Positions 42,145 through 51,874 are shown, numbered from the stretch's first letter. The stretch: DNA of 64,000 nt from Thermoproteota archaeon (GCA_016882195.1 VGLU01000001.1:1-64000); one strand, 5' to 3'. Numbers and translations: made by a program. Notes: generated from the sequence alone by a model not told the origin.

Positions 42145-43243
42145 GAGTTATCAATATCGAGAAGGCGCCAACGAGGCCGAGGATAAGGTAGGGGAAGGAG
42201 GGCGCTATGGTGAACCCCAGGTATCCCATTGTGAGGGGGCCAATCAGTTGGCCTAGGCCTATGGACGACTCAAAGAGACCCGCGTAGAGCCCCTTGGCGG
42301 CCTTGTTTAGCATGTATACCAAAGAGTATGCGTAGAGAAAACCCAACGAGAGACCCAAGAAGGCCACGGAGACGGCGAAGCCATAGATGGACGGCATGGC
42401 CCAAGACGCAAACATGGCCAAGGACAGGAAGAGCATGCCCGCGGGAAGCATCTTCTCCTTCACGAGCTGGACAAGCCTATAGTAGAAGAGGAAGACGGCG
42501 GTCCTCATGATCCCTGCGAGGCCCACCAAGTACCCGATGAATGAGGGGGAGATCCCGTTCATGCTTGCGTACGCTGGGAACAGGAAGAAGAAGGAGAGAA
42601 CCGTGAAGCCCCACAGTATCATGGTATACAGGATGATGGGCATGCCCATATTGGAAGTCATTTCCGTTACCTGATCCTCTTTATGGCTTACGCCAGCACC
42701 CCTGACATAGAAGAGGACGATTATGCTGAGTGCCATGAGGAGGGCGGTGCATACGAAGGCGTACACGATGTCGGTGAATGAGACCAAGATGCCCATAAGG
42801 AAGGGCCCGACCATGTAGCCGGCACTCCATGAGACGCTGTACAGCCCGACGGCCGCCGATCTGGACCTCCCCGGGGCGTTGTCCCCAACGAAGGCCTCCG
42901 CGGAGGGCCATATGAGCGAGAAGGAGGTCCCTTCGAGGATCCTGAGCACTGCCAGCTGCGAAAGCCCCGATGAGACCGCGTAGGAGAGGGATGCCGCCAG
43001 ATAGATGCCCAGACCGCCGATTATGACGAGCTTCCTCCCCACCCTGTCGGAGAGCTTTCCGAAGATAGCGGGCGCGAAGACATAGGGCAGGGCGACCAGT
43101 GCACCCAAGATGCCAAGCTCCCACTCATTGGCTGAGAACGTGAGGCCTGCAAAGAGGGGGACCGCGGGCGTCATAATTCCAAAGCCGGTGGATAGCAGGA
43201 AGATGGCGAGGTAGAACATGTACATGGGTGTTCTGCGGATCAA
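42107..43243 (-). CDS. MFS transporter
   Basis: Twelve-helix major facilitator protein of 378 aa. GKLSDRVGRKLVIIGG is the loop 2-3 signature. It is a little short for the family and resembles efflux carriers. The start is an ordinary ATG. Its 3' end overlaps that of the thioredoxin gene by 38 bp. The substrate is unknown. Confidence 0.87.
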   Translation of the reverse strand: MIRRTPMYMFYLAIFLLSTGFGIMTPAVPLFAGLTFSANEWELGILGALVALPYVFAPAIFGKLSDRVGRKLVIIGGLGIYLAASLSYAVSSGLSQLAVLRILEGTSFSLIWPSAEAFVGDNAPGRSRSAAVGLYSVSWSAGYMVGPFLMGILVSFTDIVYAFVCTALLMALSIIVLFYVRGAGVSHKEDQVTEMTSNMGMPIILYTMILWGFTVLSFFFLFPAYASMNGISPSFIGYLVGLAGIMRTAVFLFYYRLVQLVKEKMLPAGMLFLSLAMFASWAMPSIYGFAVSVAFLGLSLGFLYAYSLVYMLNKAAKGLYAGLFESSIGLGQLIGPLTMGYLGFTIAPSFPYLILGLVGAFSILITLMAIRIAYRRVP

Positions 43244-43333
43244 ACTCTCTATCCCCCAATGTTGATTAGCCTGGCTGGAACTCCTTTACTCCACCTCGGA
43301 GGGAGATAAAAAACTTCCCATCGCCACATCTCC

Positions 43334-44455
43334 TCATGTCCTCACCGACTTGCCACGAGCCAGAGAGGCAAACAGACCGATGACGCAGAGTACCGAGAAT
43401 ATTAGGAAGGCAGCCCTTAATCCGGCGATAAAAGGTTCGCTGTTGGCGGGCGACAGCACTACGGTTCCAACAAATATCGATAGCACGACCATGGCAATTG
43501 CCATGCTGACCACCTGCCCAAGGAGTCGCATAGTTGATACCATCGCCGAGGCTATACCGAAAACGTTCCTCTCCACCGAACCCATTATTGCGTTGGTGTT
43601 GGGAGAGCTGAAGAGGGCGAAGCCTACACCCATTACCATCAGAACGGCTATGATTAGCAAGATATCGGTCCCTCTATCTATGAGGATGAAGGCAACAAGA
43701 CCGGCAGCGTTTATCCCTATGCCCAAGGAGGCCACCAGTCTGGGCGCTATCCTGTCCGAGAGCCACCCTGCAGCGGGGGAGAGGAGGACCTGAACCACCG
43801 GCTGGGCGACCAGAATCGTTCCGGCAATCTGAGCGTCCAGCCCCTTGACGAGCTGAAGGTACAGGCTCAGAAAGAACGAGATGGCGTAGGTTGCGCTGTA
43901 GTTTATCAGCGCCGCCAGGTTGGAGAAGGCGAATACGCGATTGTACCTGAAGAGCCTGAGATCGAGCACGGGTGACGGTACTCTCAACTCCCAAGCTATG
44001 AATAGCGAGAGGCAGAGAAGACCCCCCAACAGCGCCAGAAGGGTCTGCAGCGGCAAGCCAGCCACCGTCGTACCTCCGCCCGAGTTCGAGAAGGAGAGGG
44101 ACCCCCATATAATCGAGGTGAGCGCTACTCCATAGAGTATGGAGCCGGCGAGGTCGAACTTCGATCCAGAAGCGTCCGCCCACTCGTCCTTGAGCCAGTA
44201 GAACGTGAGGAGGGCGGCGATCAGACCTAAAGGCACGCTCACTAGGAATATGCTCCTCCAGCCGAAGTTCTGAGTAAGGACCCCGCCCAGGAAGGGACCC
44301 AAGGCAATCCCCGTGTACACCGTCGCCACGTTTATCCCCAAGGCCCTCCCCCTCTCCCCCGGCGGGAAGACCGAGGTGAGGATGGCAACAGAGGTGCCGA
44401 ATATCATTGAGCCCCCAAAGCCCTGAACCACCCTAGATATGAGCAGAGATGCCAC
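43334..44455 (-). CDS. MFS drug-efflux-like transporter, 5' truncated
   Basis: EmrB-like major facilitator of 373 aa from the first usable start codon (GTG 44455). It begins inside what is normally helix 3-4 (SLLISRVVQGFGG) and lacks the first ~60-80 residues. The frame stays open and family-like back to ~44518 (VFLAGLLIFTAASFAV), then matches stop. It reaches an in-frame TAA at 44560-44558. A winged-helix gene on the opposite strand begins at the same point. The transporter is probably inactive. Confidence 0.75.
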   Translation of the reverse strand: MASLLISRVVQGFGGSMIFGTSVAILTSVFPPGERGRALGINVATVYTGIALGPFLGGVLTQNFGWRSIFLVSVPLGLIAALLTFYWLKDEWADASGSKFDLAGSILYGVALTSIIWGSLSFSNSGGGTTVAGLPLQTLLALLGGLLCLSLFIAWELRVPSPVLDLRLFRYNRVFAFSNLAALINYSATYAISFFLSLYLQLVKGLDAQIAGTILVAQPVVQVLLSPAAGWLSDRIAPRLVASLGIGINAAGLVAFILIDRGTDILLIIAVLMVMGVGFALFSSPNTNAIMGSVERNVFGIASAMVSTMRLLGQVVSMAIAMVVLSIFVGTVVLSPANSEPFIAGLRAAFLIFSVLCVIGLFASLARGKSVRT

Positions 44456-44505
44456 CGAGTTGGAGAGCGATACAGCAAAGGACGCAGCAGTGAATATCAG
44501 CAGAC

Positions 44506-44778
44506 CTGCGAGGAAGACGCTCGAGGCTAGAAATATATATTGACATACTGGCGTGCATTAGGAGAGGCGTGCAAAGCCCGACCAACATAATGTATAAGGC
44601 AAACCTTTCTTGGGAACCCCTGCAGGAGCACCTCCGTTCACTGCTTGAACAGAATCTCATTGTGCGTGAAGCTGTGGGGGCGAGGGAGAGGTATCGGATT
44701 ACCGAACGCGGGGTCAGCGTTCTAACCTACTTCGGAAAGGTGAAGGACGAGTTGCCGCCCCTCAAAATCTCAGTCTGA
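44506..44778 (+). CDS. Archaeal winged-helix DNA-binding protein, start uncertain
   Basis: Small regulator of the archaeal winged-helix family. Residues RRSRLEIYIDILACIRRGV and then NIMYKANLSWEPLQEHL and RYRITERGVSVLTYFG are typical. The only usable start codon near the front is CTG 44506; the GTG at 44569 would cut off the first helix. The family-like sequence begins at about 44518, where the opposite MFS gene also loses its homology. The gene may have lost its start codon and promoter. Its last nine bases overlap the next gene on the other strand. Confidence 0.65.
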   Translation: MRGRRSRLEIYIDILACIRRGVQSPTNIMYKANLSWEPLQEHLRSLLEQNLIVREAVGARERYRITERGVSVLTYFGKVKDELPPLKISV

Positions 44779-45111
44779 AATGTGCTCCGCAGGGACGTTC
44801 AGCTCCTCACTCAACCAGCCTTTCAGGTTCAGTATGTACCTGTAGACCGTAACACCGGCGACTGCAATCAGGATAATGTCCTTGTTCCGCATCTGGAAGG
44901 CGACCGCCTTCGCGCCCCTTCCCCTCATTTTAAAGTCAGTCCAGCTCTCGCACTCCACCACAGTGGCCTCAGGGGCCCTCCGCCTGATCTCCTGGATCGC
45001 TGCCCTGAGTTCCTCGATGGATCCGTCCAGGCTCTTCTCGTGCTCCTTCAAGGTGTTGATGATCAGGTCGAGTACCTCAGCCTTTCCCTCCCCCACCACC
45101 ATGTTACACAC
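44770..45111 (-). CDS. Hypothetical protein with a C-terminal hydrophobic segment
   Basis: Protein of 113 aa. The N-terminal half is a charged coil (KAEVLDLIINTLKEHEKSL) and the C-terminal half has one hydrophobic segment (DIILIAVAGVTVYRYIL). The Met at 45099 (MVVGEGKAEV) may be the start. No family is recognised. It is convergent with the winged-helix gene. Confidence 0.45.
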   Translation of the reverse strand: MCNMVVGEGKAEVLDLIINTLKEHEKSLDGSIEELRAAIQEIRRRAPEATVVECESWTDFKMRGRGAKAVAFQMRNKDIILIAVAGVTVYRYILNLKGWLSEELNVPAEHISD

Positions 45112-45290
45112 CTCAAAATAAATTCGTTAACTCCTAACAGGTAATGACTAACTAATATAAATAACTGCCTAACCACTAATATGGTTTTATAATATATATT
45201 CTACCTTCACGGGTCTTTACTTCTTATAGGCTGATCTAGGCAGGATGAAAATTACAGAAGAAGACTGTAGGTCAGTCCCTTAAATATTTA

Positions 45291-45686
45291 ATGGTCTGCA
45301 TTATCCACGGCCTCATCGCCACATCGCTGTTTTCCATGCCGGGCGGGCTCGCCGCCGATCAGCCGGAGTTCGATGTAACCGTGGCTGACGGCGTGGCCGA
45401 CGGGAACGCCGTGTTTATTCAAGATCCCGCATGGCCCCTGCAGCAGATAGGGGCGGACGTGGCCATATCCAGGAACGTCACAGGCCAGAGCGTACGCATA
45501 GCCATCATTGACACGGGCATAGACTACAGCCACCCTGACCTGATGCACGCCTATGTAGGCGGGTACGACTTTGTCAACAGTGACGATGATCCCTACGACG
45601 ACCACGGCCACGGGACATTCGTGGCGGGCGTCATCGCCGGAACCATCGACGGGAGGAGAGGCAGCCCATGGCGGTTTAGAATATGA
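45291..45686 (+). pseudogene. Truncated subtilisin-like protease
   Basis: Fragment of an S8 peptidase gene. After a short secretion signal it holds the catalytic Asp (IIDTGIDYSHPDL) and His (DDHGHGTFVAGVIAGT) and then ends within ~12 codons. The oxyanion Asn and catalytic Ser regions, ~150 or more residues, are missing. Homology breaks at ~45655. It cannot be an active protease. It belongs to a scar zone with the truncated MFS gene. Confidence 0.75.
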
Positions 45687-45760
45687 TGGCGGTTGACTGC
45701 ATATACGTTCTTATGTTCAATAGCTGCGCACTTACACTCAAGAGAACCGTTGAAGACATG

Positions 45761-46543
45761 TTAGAAGGCGGAATCGCAGCGTACCCCCCGCCTTTTGCAT
45801 GTGTCCTCGAGCGTTCTAAAGGTCCTTTCCAAGGTGCCTCGTCTTATGGAGAGGATATCGTTCACTGATAGGATCCTTCCGATCCTTGTCAGCATCATGG
45901 GCTTGATGTTGAGGCGGTCGTACAGGATCCTGCTCCTCGTCCTCTGGGCCAGACCGGTTATGGACTCGATCTCCTCTGGGGAGTCGTTAAAGCCAGGGAT
46001 TACCGGACCGTAGAATATCCATGTCCTTACCCCCTTAGAGGAAGCCTCCTCCAACGCATGAACCCTCTCCTCGGGTGGCGGAGCCCCTGGCTCAAAGCAC
46101 CTGCGGAACGCATCGTCCATGGAGGTTATTGTCATGCCGACCTCGAAATTGTCCCCCTTCATTATGTCCAGATCCCTCAGAACGAGTGGCGACTTCGTCT
46201 GCACCGAGACCGGGAACTCCGCATCCTTAAGCATGGAGAGGGCCTCCCGCGTTATCCCCAAGGACCGCTCAACGGGCTGGTACGGGTCGGTCACTGTGCT
46301 CACGCCAACGGCGCCGGGGCGTAGCCTCTTCAGATCAGCGCGAAGGTGATCAAGGACGCCCTCCTTAACAAGTACTTCGCCCCCCCACTCAGATGAGGAG
46401 ACGCGCCCCTTGAGCACGTCCGGGACGTAACAGTAGAGGCAGCCGTGCTGACAACCCACATAGGGGTTAAACGCGTACATCAGCCCGGGAAGCGCGCTCC
46501 TCGAGAGCGCCGATTTGCAGGGTATCGCCTTTACCTCGATCAT
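45761..46543 (-). CDS. SPL-like radical SAM protein
   Basis: Radical SAM enzyme of 260 aa of the spore-photoproduct-lyase-related family. The cluster ligands are Cys31, Cys35 and Cys38 (YVGCQHGCLYCYV); STVTDPYQPVERSLGITR and TKSPLVLRDLDIM follow. True SPL repairs thymine dimers, but most archaeal members are uncharacterised. It overlaps the NreA gene by four bases, so repair is a reasonable guess. Confidence 0.85.
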   Translation of the reverse strand: MIEVKAIPCKSALSRSALPGLMYAFNPYVGCQHGCLYCYVPDVLKGRVSSSEWGGEVLVKEGVLDHLRADLKRLRPGAVGVSTVTDPYQPVERSLGITREALSMLKDAEFPVSVQTKSPLVLRDLDIMKGDNFEVGMTITSMDDAFRRCFEPGAPPPEERVHALEEASSKGVRTWIFYGPVIPGFNDSPEEIESITGLAQRTRSRILYDRLNIKPMMLTRIGRILSVNDILSIRRGTLERTFRTLEDTCKRRGVRCDSAF

Positions 46544-47850
46544 GTAAGGTCGCTTCTCCTGAAGTAGTCGTCGATCCTCCTCTGAAGGATCGTGTCCCTG
46601 AGCAGGGCGCTCTCCTCAACCCACCTCGAAGGTGGGACCACCAAGAAGTCCTTCAGATACATAAGGCAGGATCTCAGATCCTCGAAGATCCTCGGGGTGC
46701 CCTTGAACATAGACCTCACGTTCTCCCTCACGAACCACACCCCTAAAGGCAGCGGGAATTCCGGCATTATCTCCCTGACGACCAGGACGGTGGCCTGCCT
46801 CTTCAGCCTCTTCAGGTGCTCCGCGACCCCCAGGCGGGTGGAGAAGTAGCAACCACCGATATCAGGGTAAGTCTTCCTGCCGTAGTACCCCTCATCGTCA
46901 CCGATCACGGCTGCGTCCTCGCCTCTCAAGTTCCAGAAGGTCCCCGGGAACCAGGCCTCCATCCACTCGAAGGACCACTTTCTGGGCATGAGGATGGCGG
47001 CGAAGGTGTTGTGCTGGTAGGAGTGGGCGTAGACCATGTACTTGTCAACGGTCTCGAACGCCTTGATCTCGTCGATCAGCCTCTTGGAGAGAAGGCTGTC
47101 CACCGCCGTTATGCCCCACCTCGTCGGCACCATCTTCCTATTCCTTGAGAGTCCGAAGACTCCCATGCTGAAGGCCTTCTGCAGGCGGGAGACCTGTAGC
47201 CCCGATCTGTAGAGGTCGTCTACGGCCTCCGCCGCCCTGAGGTCAACATCGTAGTACGCCTTCTCGATCCTGTGATCCACCCTTATGGACGATACATCGA
47301 AGCTCTTGAGGGGGGCAGATGGCCCGAAGGGCTGCGAGTTATCGTCAAAGGAGACTCTGTCTGTGGGTTTTTTGAGGAACTCTACCTCGGTGTCGGCCGG
47401 TGAAGACCCCATGGACAACTCCTGCAGGGACTCCACGACCCTGCCGCCCCTCCTGACGGAGTCTATGGGAAGCCTTGTAGTCCCCCTCACCAGGGAGTAC
47501 CTGTAGTTGACGATGGTCTCCACCGGCTTGCCGAACCAAGCCTCTGGGATGTCCATTACCTCCGTGTCCCCGATGAACGGTGGAACCATCGGACCCGCAA
47601 AGACATAGGGGTACCCGAACCTTCCCACAAAGACGGAGGGCGGGGAGGAGCCCACGAACTCCTTCGTATTTATTACGTTGAGGTTCTTGATGTAAGCCCT
47701 TGCCTTGAGCTCTATCGGGCAGATAGACTTGCCGCAGAGACGCCTCCCTCCCCTGCACATTATGCAGAGGGTTGTGTGCTTGGACCTGACCCTGACATCT
47801 GCCCCTGAGGACAGCTCCCTGGACAGGAAAGAGGAGTACCAGCGATCCAT
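46540..47850 (-). CDS. nreA: NreA-family DNA repair protein
   Basis: DNA-damage protein of 436 aa. The N-terminal zinc-type motif is Cys29, Cys32, Cys39 and Cys44 (LCIMCRGGRRLCGKSICP). The C-terminus carries a PCNA-interacting box, Gln423-x2-Ile426-x2-Tyr429-Phe430 (QRRIDDYF), as described for archaeal NreA/NreB. The protein is full length. It is co-transcribed with the SPL-like gene, whose start overlaps its stop. Confidence 0.88.
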   Translation of the reverse strand: MDRWYSSFLSRELSSGADVRVRSKHTTLCIMCRGGRRLCGKSICPIELKARAYIKNLNVINTKEFVGSSPPSVFVGRFGYPYVFAGPMVPPFIGDTEVMDIPEAWFGKPVETIVNYRYSLVRGTTRLPIDSVRRGGRVVESLQELSMGSSPADTEVEFLKKPTDRVSFDDNSQPFGPSAPLKSFDVSSIRVDHRIEKAYYDVDLRAAEAVDDLYRSGLQVSRLQKAFSMGVFGLSRNRKMVPTRWGITAVDSLLSKRLIDEIKAFETVDKYMVYAHSYQHNTFAAILMPRKWSFEWMEAWFPGTFWNLRGEDAAVIGDDEGYYGRKTYPDIGGCYFSTRLGVAEHLKRLKRQATVLVVREIMPEFPLPLGVWFVRENVRSMFKGTPRIFEDLRSCLMYLKDFLVVPPSRWVEESALLRDTILQRRIDDYFRRSDLT

Positions 47851-48050
47851 CTCAGAACACTGACCCTATGAAACCTGAACCTCAATAAAATAGTAACACT
47901 TTCGGAATAAAACCGCTTTGAAGACCATCAAAAACAACATGGTCGAAGGGGCTTAATTCTGGCGGAAAAATAATTTCGCCCGGGACTCTAAAAATGCTTT
48001 TTATTCATTGTAAGGCATACAAATTGCAGAGTAACGTGTGGTGCTAGTCG

Positions 48051-48923
48051 GTGAACGTAGAACTCCTTGCGTTCGACAGCATGGGCGTCAGATCCATGTG
48101 CACTTTCGTAGAGACGGATGACGTGAAGATAACAATTGATCCAGGGATATCCCTCGCGCCGATGAGGTACGGACTGCCGCCCCACAGGCTTGAGTTGGAT
48201 AGGCTCAAGGAGCTCGCAAAGGTCATAACTGACCGGGCAAAAAAATCCGATCTGGTAGTCATAACACACTACCACTACGATCACCACGACCTCGGCGACG
48301 CCATCCCCTTTGAGGTTTATGAGGGCAAGACCGTACTCCTGAAGGATCCAGAGCACAACATTAACAAGAGTCAGGGGGACTTCAGGGCGCCCCTGTTTCT
48401 AGGAATTATCAGGGAGAGGGCGAAGGAGATTGAGGCGGCTGACGGGAGGATTTTCACCTTTGGCGGGACACGTCTGGAGTTCTCCAAGGCGGTCTTCCAC
48501 GGGTCCAGCAGCCTCCTGGGCTATGTCATCGAGGTGATGGTCGAGTCTGATGGAAAGAGGGTCATTCATACCTCGGACGTTCAGGGTCCGATCTACGAGG
48601 ACCAGACGGAGTTCCCGTTGAGAACAAAGCCGGATCTGGTGATTGCGGACGGGCCGATGACGTACATGCTGGGTTACAGGTACTCTCATGAGAACCTAGA
48701 GGCGGCTCTTAACAACATAAGGCGCCTATTGAAGAACGGTTTGAAGGAGCTGGTGCTGGACCACCACTTTATGCGGCATCTGAACTACCAGCAGTACCTG
48801 AAGGGGGTTGAGGAGGAGTTCCCTGAGGCGCGGGTATTGACCGCCGCAGAGTACATGGGCGAGGAGAACAACCTCTTGGAGGCAAAGAGGAGAGAGCTGT
48901 ACAGCTCTGAAGGCAGGAGATAA
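48051..48923 (+). CDS. UPF0282-type metallo-beta-lactamase-fold protein
   Basis: Metal-dependent hydrolase of 290 aa. The binuclear site is HYHYDHHD (HxHxDH) near residues 71-78, with His and Asp ligands further on (AVFHGSSS, HTSDVQG, DHHFMRHLNY). The family is limited to archaea and a few bacteria and its role is unknown. The start GTG lies near a weak ribosome site; an unmatched AT-rich stretch of 200 bp precedes it. Confidence 0.87.
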   Translation: MNVELLAFDSMGVRSMCTFVETDDVKITIDPGISLAPMRYGLPPHRLELDRLKELAKVITDRAKKSDLVVITHYHYDHHDLGDAIPFEVYEGKTVLLKDPEHNINKSQGDFRAPLFLGIIRERAKEIEAADGRIFTFGGTRLEFSKAVFHGSSSLLGYVIEVMVESDGKRVIHTSDVQGPIYEDQTEFPLRTKPDLVIADGPMTYMLGYRYSHENLEAALNNIRRLLKNGLKELVLDHHFMRHLNYQQYLKGVEEEFPEARVLTAAEYMGEENNLLEAKRRELYSSEGRR

Positions 48924-48975
48924 GTCAGTAAGGAAAGGATAAATAAAAAAGGGAACTGCCTCGTAGAGAGGCGGA

Positions 48976-49473
48976 CTAGGGGCCGCTCTTCTTGGTCATC
49001 AGCACTGCGCCCTTTATTATATTCAGGATCGACGGTAGCATCAAGAGCAGCATTATCGTGGTGAGATCTACGGCAACGCCCGCAGAGGTCCCCATTAACA
49101 GGCTCGCCGGCAGAGTTATGGTTATCGTCCCGCCGTGGAAGAGCAGGTAGAGGTATGCGATGAAGCTGAGACCCGTCAGTAGGAGGATCGGTCCGTATGC
49201 CTTCGAGCCCCTCAGCAGGCACTCCAAGAAAACTAGGACCGTCAGTAGGAGCCCGATCATTGGAAGCGATGGATTAACTAGGCTCGAGAGTAGGGGGTTC
49301 AGAATAGAAGGGTCAGGTAGGGCCTGAGCGGGTACAAATTGACCCAGCAGGCTCAGGAAGTTTGCAGGGAGGTAGTAGAGGAGGAGGAAGGTGATGCCCG
49401 CTGCTATGATACCGATGATGACCCTCAGCGCGAGGGACGATGCCTTCAGTTCAAGGTCGAGGATTTTAGGCAT
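48976..49473 (-). CDS. Hypothetical membrane protein
   Basis: Polytopic protein of 165 aa with about four hydrophobic segments (LRVIIGIIAAGITFLLLYYL near the start) and a basic C-terminus (LMTKKSGP). It overlaps the next gene by eight bases, so the two are coupled. No family is recognised. Confidence 0.6.
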   Translation of the reverse strand: MPKILDLELKASSLALRVIIGIIAAGITFLLLYYLPANFLSLLGQFVPAQALPDPSILNPLLSSLVNPSLPMIGLLLTVLVFLECLLRGSKAYGPILLLTGLSFIAYLYLLFHGGTITITLPASLLMGTSAGVAVDLTTIMLLLMLPSILNIIKGAVLMTKKSGP

Positions 49474-50629
49474 GCAGGGTCACCTCTTCAATAAAGGAGC
49501 CGTAGGCTGTCTGGAAGTTGAGCCGGAGTATGTACGAGGTCTGACCGACCGCCTCATTCTTCATGTAGCCGGTGAGGTTGTCTGAGAGAGTGGTGCCAGG
49601 AGAGACGTTCAGCATATATGAGTCCCCTGTCCCAGCCTCGGTTCCATTGATCAGCAGGATCGTGCTAGTTAGGGCACCTTGTACCGGGAGGAAGGCGGAG
49701 TTGTCCTTAAAGCTGAACGGCAGCGTCACTCGGGCGTGGGTTGCATTGTGGGCGGTCGTCTGCAGGTTGCCAACGGTCAGATCCTTTATGGGAGCGCCCC
49801 ATTCAAAGGTGAGGGGGTATGGGAGGGTGAGGGCGCCCATGCCAAAGGACGGTAACTCGATGAGGGCATTGAAGTTCAGTGTCGTGTCGTTAAGCAGGAG
49901 AGACTCTGTCAGCGTCGTGGGCATCACGAAGTAGATCTGAAGGTTGCCTGAGAAGTGGGAGTTTGTCGGAGCGTTGATGTCTATCTTTCCTGATCCTACC
50001 TGCTGCCCATTGGCATCCAACACCCTTACGGAGCCTTGCCCTGAGACGGGGAAGTATGGCGAGTCGTTGTCGAAGGAGACGGGGATCATTGTGAGAAGGT
50101 GCGTCGAGTTATAGGTGATGAAGGTCGGGGAGCCCATCTGGAGGTTCTTGAAGGGCGCGCCCCAGTAGAAATTCCCTGAGGCTGAGGCTGTGAGGCTAAC
50201 CATGGGCGGGATAGCCCCTCCAAGGGAGGCGTTGACGGTCAGACTCTGGCTATTAGTCATCAGGCCCTGTAATACCTCTGGGGTTATCTGTGCAGTGTCT
50301 ATCGTGATCGTTAGCACGAATGTGCTGGTCGAGCCGGCAGGGATCGTGAGGGGGCCGCCAGATCCCTCAACGAACGTGGTGCCGTTGCTGTCCTTGAGGG
50401 ATAGCCTCGCATTGAGATCGGCGAAGGCGAGATAACCGCGGTTGCCGATCGTCACCGGGATATCGATCCTAGCGACGGTACCTGTCATATTTGGGGAGAA
50501 CTGCCCAATGGAGACGTAAGGCGCTGACTGGGCAATGGTCATGGCTACTGCGGCGACGGCGCCGATTGCTATGATGATTGTAATGATGATCAAGACGTTT
50601 AGGCTCTTTACGATCGTTGAAGTCTTCAT
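49466..50629 (-). CDS. Membrane-anchored secreted protein with LEA14-like repeats
   Basis: Protein of 387 aa. One N-terminal hydrophobic helix (LNVLIIITIIIAIGAVAAV) anchors a large exterior part with two or three related beta modules; the repeats share GAPFKNLQMGSPTFITYNST and GAPIKDLTVGNLQTTAHNAT. It looks like LEA14/WHy-type domains. It probably acts at the envelope together with the small coupled membrane protein. Several potential glycosylation sites are present. Confidence 0.6.
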   Translation of the reverse strand: MKTSTIVKSLNVLIIITIIIAIGAVAAVAMTIAQSAPYVSIGQFSPNMTGTVARIDIPVTIGNRGYLAFADLNARLSLKDSNGTTFVEGSGGPLTIPAGSTSTFVLTITIDTAQITPEVLQGLMTNSQSLTVNASLGGAIPPMVSLTASASGNFYWGAPFKNLQMGSPTFITYNSTHLLTMIPVSFDNDSPYFPVSGQGSVRVLDANGQQVGSGKIDINAPTNSHFSGNLQIYFVMPTTLTESLLLNDTTLNFNALIELPSFGMGALTLPYPLTFEWGAPIKDLTVGNLQTTAHNATHARVTLPFSFKDNSAFLPVQGALTSTILLINGTEAGTGDSYMLNVSPGTTLSDNLTGYMKNEAVGQTSYILRLNFQTAYGSFIEEVTLHA

Positions 50630-50803
50630 GCGATCACCGTTGGATTAGGGTTCATCCTTTGTTACAAATAAGAGTTATTGCATTGAATCGCCTTGACGCA
50701 GCTGTGAATAGCTGAAGGCGGTGCCGTAAATGTTGCAGTCTGAAGACGTATGGAAAAATCAAAGCGACCCCCTCACCAAAGGAATAGGAGGGGGATCTAT
50801 AGA

Positions 50804-50950
50804 CTAAGACCGTGCGTACTTCTCTGGGTTGGACTCGAACTCCCTCTTGCAGCCGGGGGCGCAAAAGTAGTAGGTCTTTCCCTTGTAGAGGGACTTGTAT
50901 TTGGCGGTCTTCTCGTCCACCTGCATCTTGCAGATAGGATCTATTGCCAT
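50804..50950 (-). CDS. Mini YHS-domain protein
   Basis: ATG-started ORF of 48 aa that is a single YHS domain: [20 protein letters not shown], then the key CAPGCKREF and NPEKYA. YHS domains occur in copper ATPases, phenol hydroxylases and metal chaperones. The gene lies 85 bp from the end of the polyferredoxin gene and ~0.96 kb from a copper-type ATPase, so metal handling is likely. Confidence 0.75.
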   Translation of the reverse strand: MAIDPICKMQVDEKTAKYKSLYKGKTYYFCAPGCKREFESNPEKYARS

Positions 50951-51035
50951 TAATCAGCACCAAATAATGTTGGCATTTTTCAGGATATAAGTATTCATTC
51001 CCTGCGAACAACGGAAGCCAAGTTTGATCGTCCAG

Positions 51036-51851
51036 TCACGTGACATCGACCACCGAAGATATGCGGTTAACAGACCTCTCGAAAAACTTGGGGTCTTGGA
51101 TCGAGATCTCGATCGCTTTGTTCGGACAGGCACTGACGCAGCGGCCGCACCCCCTGCACTCCTCGCTGTGGGTTGCCCGGCCGTCCACAACGCGGATGGC
51201 ATCCACGAAGCATACGCCCTTGGCGCAGGTCCCGCACCCGACGCACCGATCGGTGACCTTCACGTTGACGCCCGGCATCTTCGTGACCTTGGAGCTGATG
51301 CGGGGCGATAGTTGTGGGAGCATCTTCCAGAGGCAACAACACGAACAGCAGTTGCATATGGAGAGGAGCCTGTTCCCCGGGCTGATGTCCAGCCAAGATG
51401 CGTCAAGCTTGTTCCTCCCGATGAGGTGCACCAGCCCTGCCTCTTGGCATCGCCTGACGTGGTCCAGCGCCCCCTTCTTCGTTACGAGCCGCCCAAGGCG
51501 TGGGTCGATCTTCAGTGTCGCCTCCCCAAGGAACAGGCAACCGAGATCGATCGGGTGGTTCTTGCACTTGGATGAGGCACGGCAGATGCACCAGTTCATG
51601 ATCCAGTGGTAGTTGGCCCTCTCTATGAAGTGCTCCACCACCTGAGAGGGGAGCACGGTCTCAACGGGCATATCAAATGATCTGTTCACGTCAATCACCC
51701 GATCTTGGGGCAGGTAGATCATATTATCGCTCTCGAAGAGCGCACTATCTATGATGTTACCGATTACGGGTAGCTGGGTCATCTTTGCTATGAGGAACCT
51801 CTGGGGGAAGGCCTTCATTATGAGCTTGATGTACCACATCGGTCTTGCCAT
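51036..51851 (-). CDS. Polyferredoxin-like Fe-S protein
   Basis: Protein of about 271 aa. The C-terminal part has two [4Fe-4S] motifs, [12 protein letters not shown] and [12 protein letters not shown]. The middle has Cys-rich [12 protein letters not shown] and a cluster [11 protein letters not shown]. The start at ATG 51851 is chosen because the longer frame to 52076 would run into the divergent copA gene. It may transfer electrons or bind metals. It is divergent from copA, with 55 bp between their starts. Confidence 0.75.
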   Translation of the reverse strand: MARPMWYIKLIMKAFPQRFLIAKMTQLPVIGNIIDSALFESDNMIYLPQDRVIDVNRSFDMPVETVLPSQVVEHFIERANYHWIMNWCICRASSKCKNHPIDLGCLFLGEATLKIDPRLGRLVTKKGALDHVRRCQEAGLVHLIGRNKLDASWLDISPGNRLLSICNCCSCCCLWKMLPQLSPRISSKVTKMPGVNVKVTDRCVGCGTCAKGVCFVDAIRVVDGRATHSEECRGCGRCVSACPNKAIEISIQDPKFFERSVNRISSVVDVT

Positions 51852-51874
51852 GGAACCACCGACCACAGTAGAAC

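Noticed and set aside
47940..47995. Imperfect hairpin GGCGGAAA...TTTCGCC before the metallo-hydrolase gene
   Set aside because: The stem is interrupted and short and could be chance; it is not placed at a clear start or stop.
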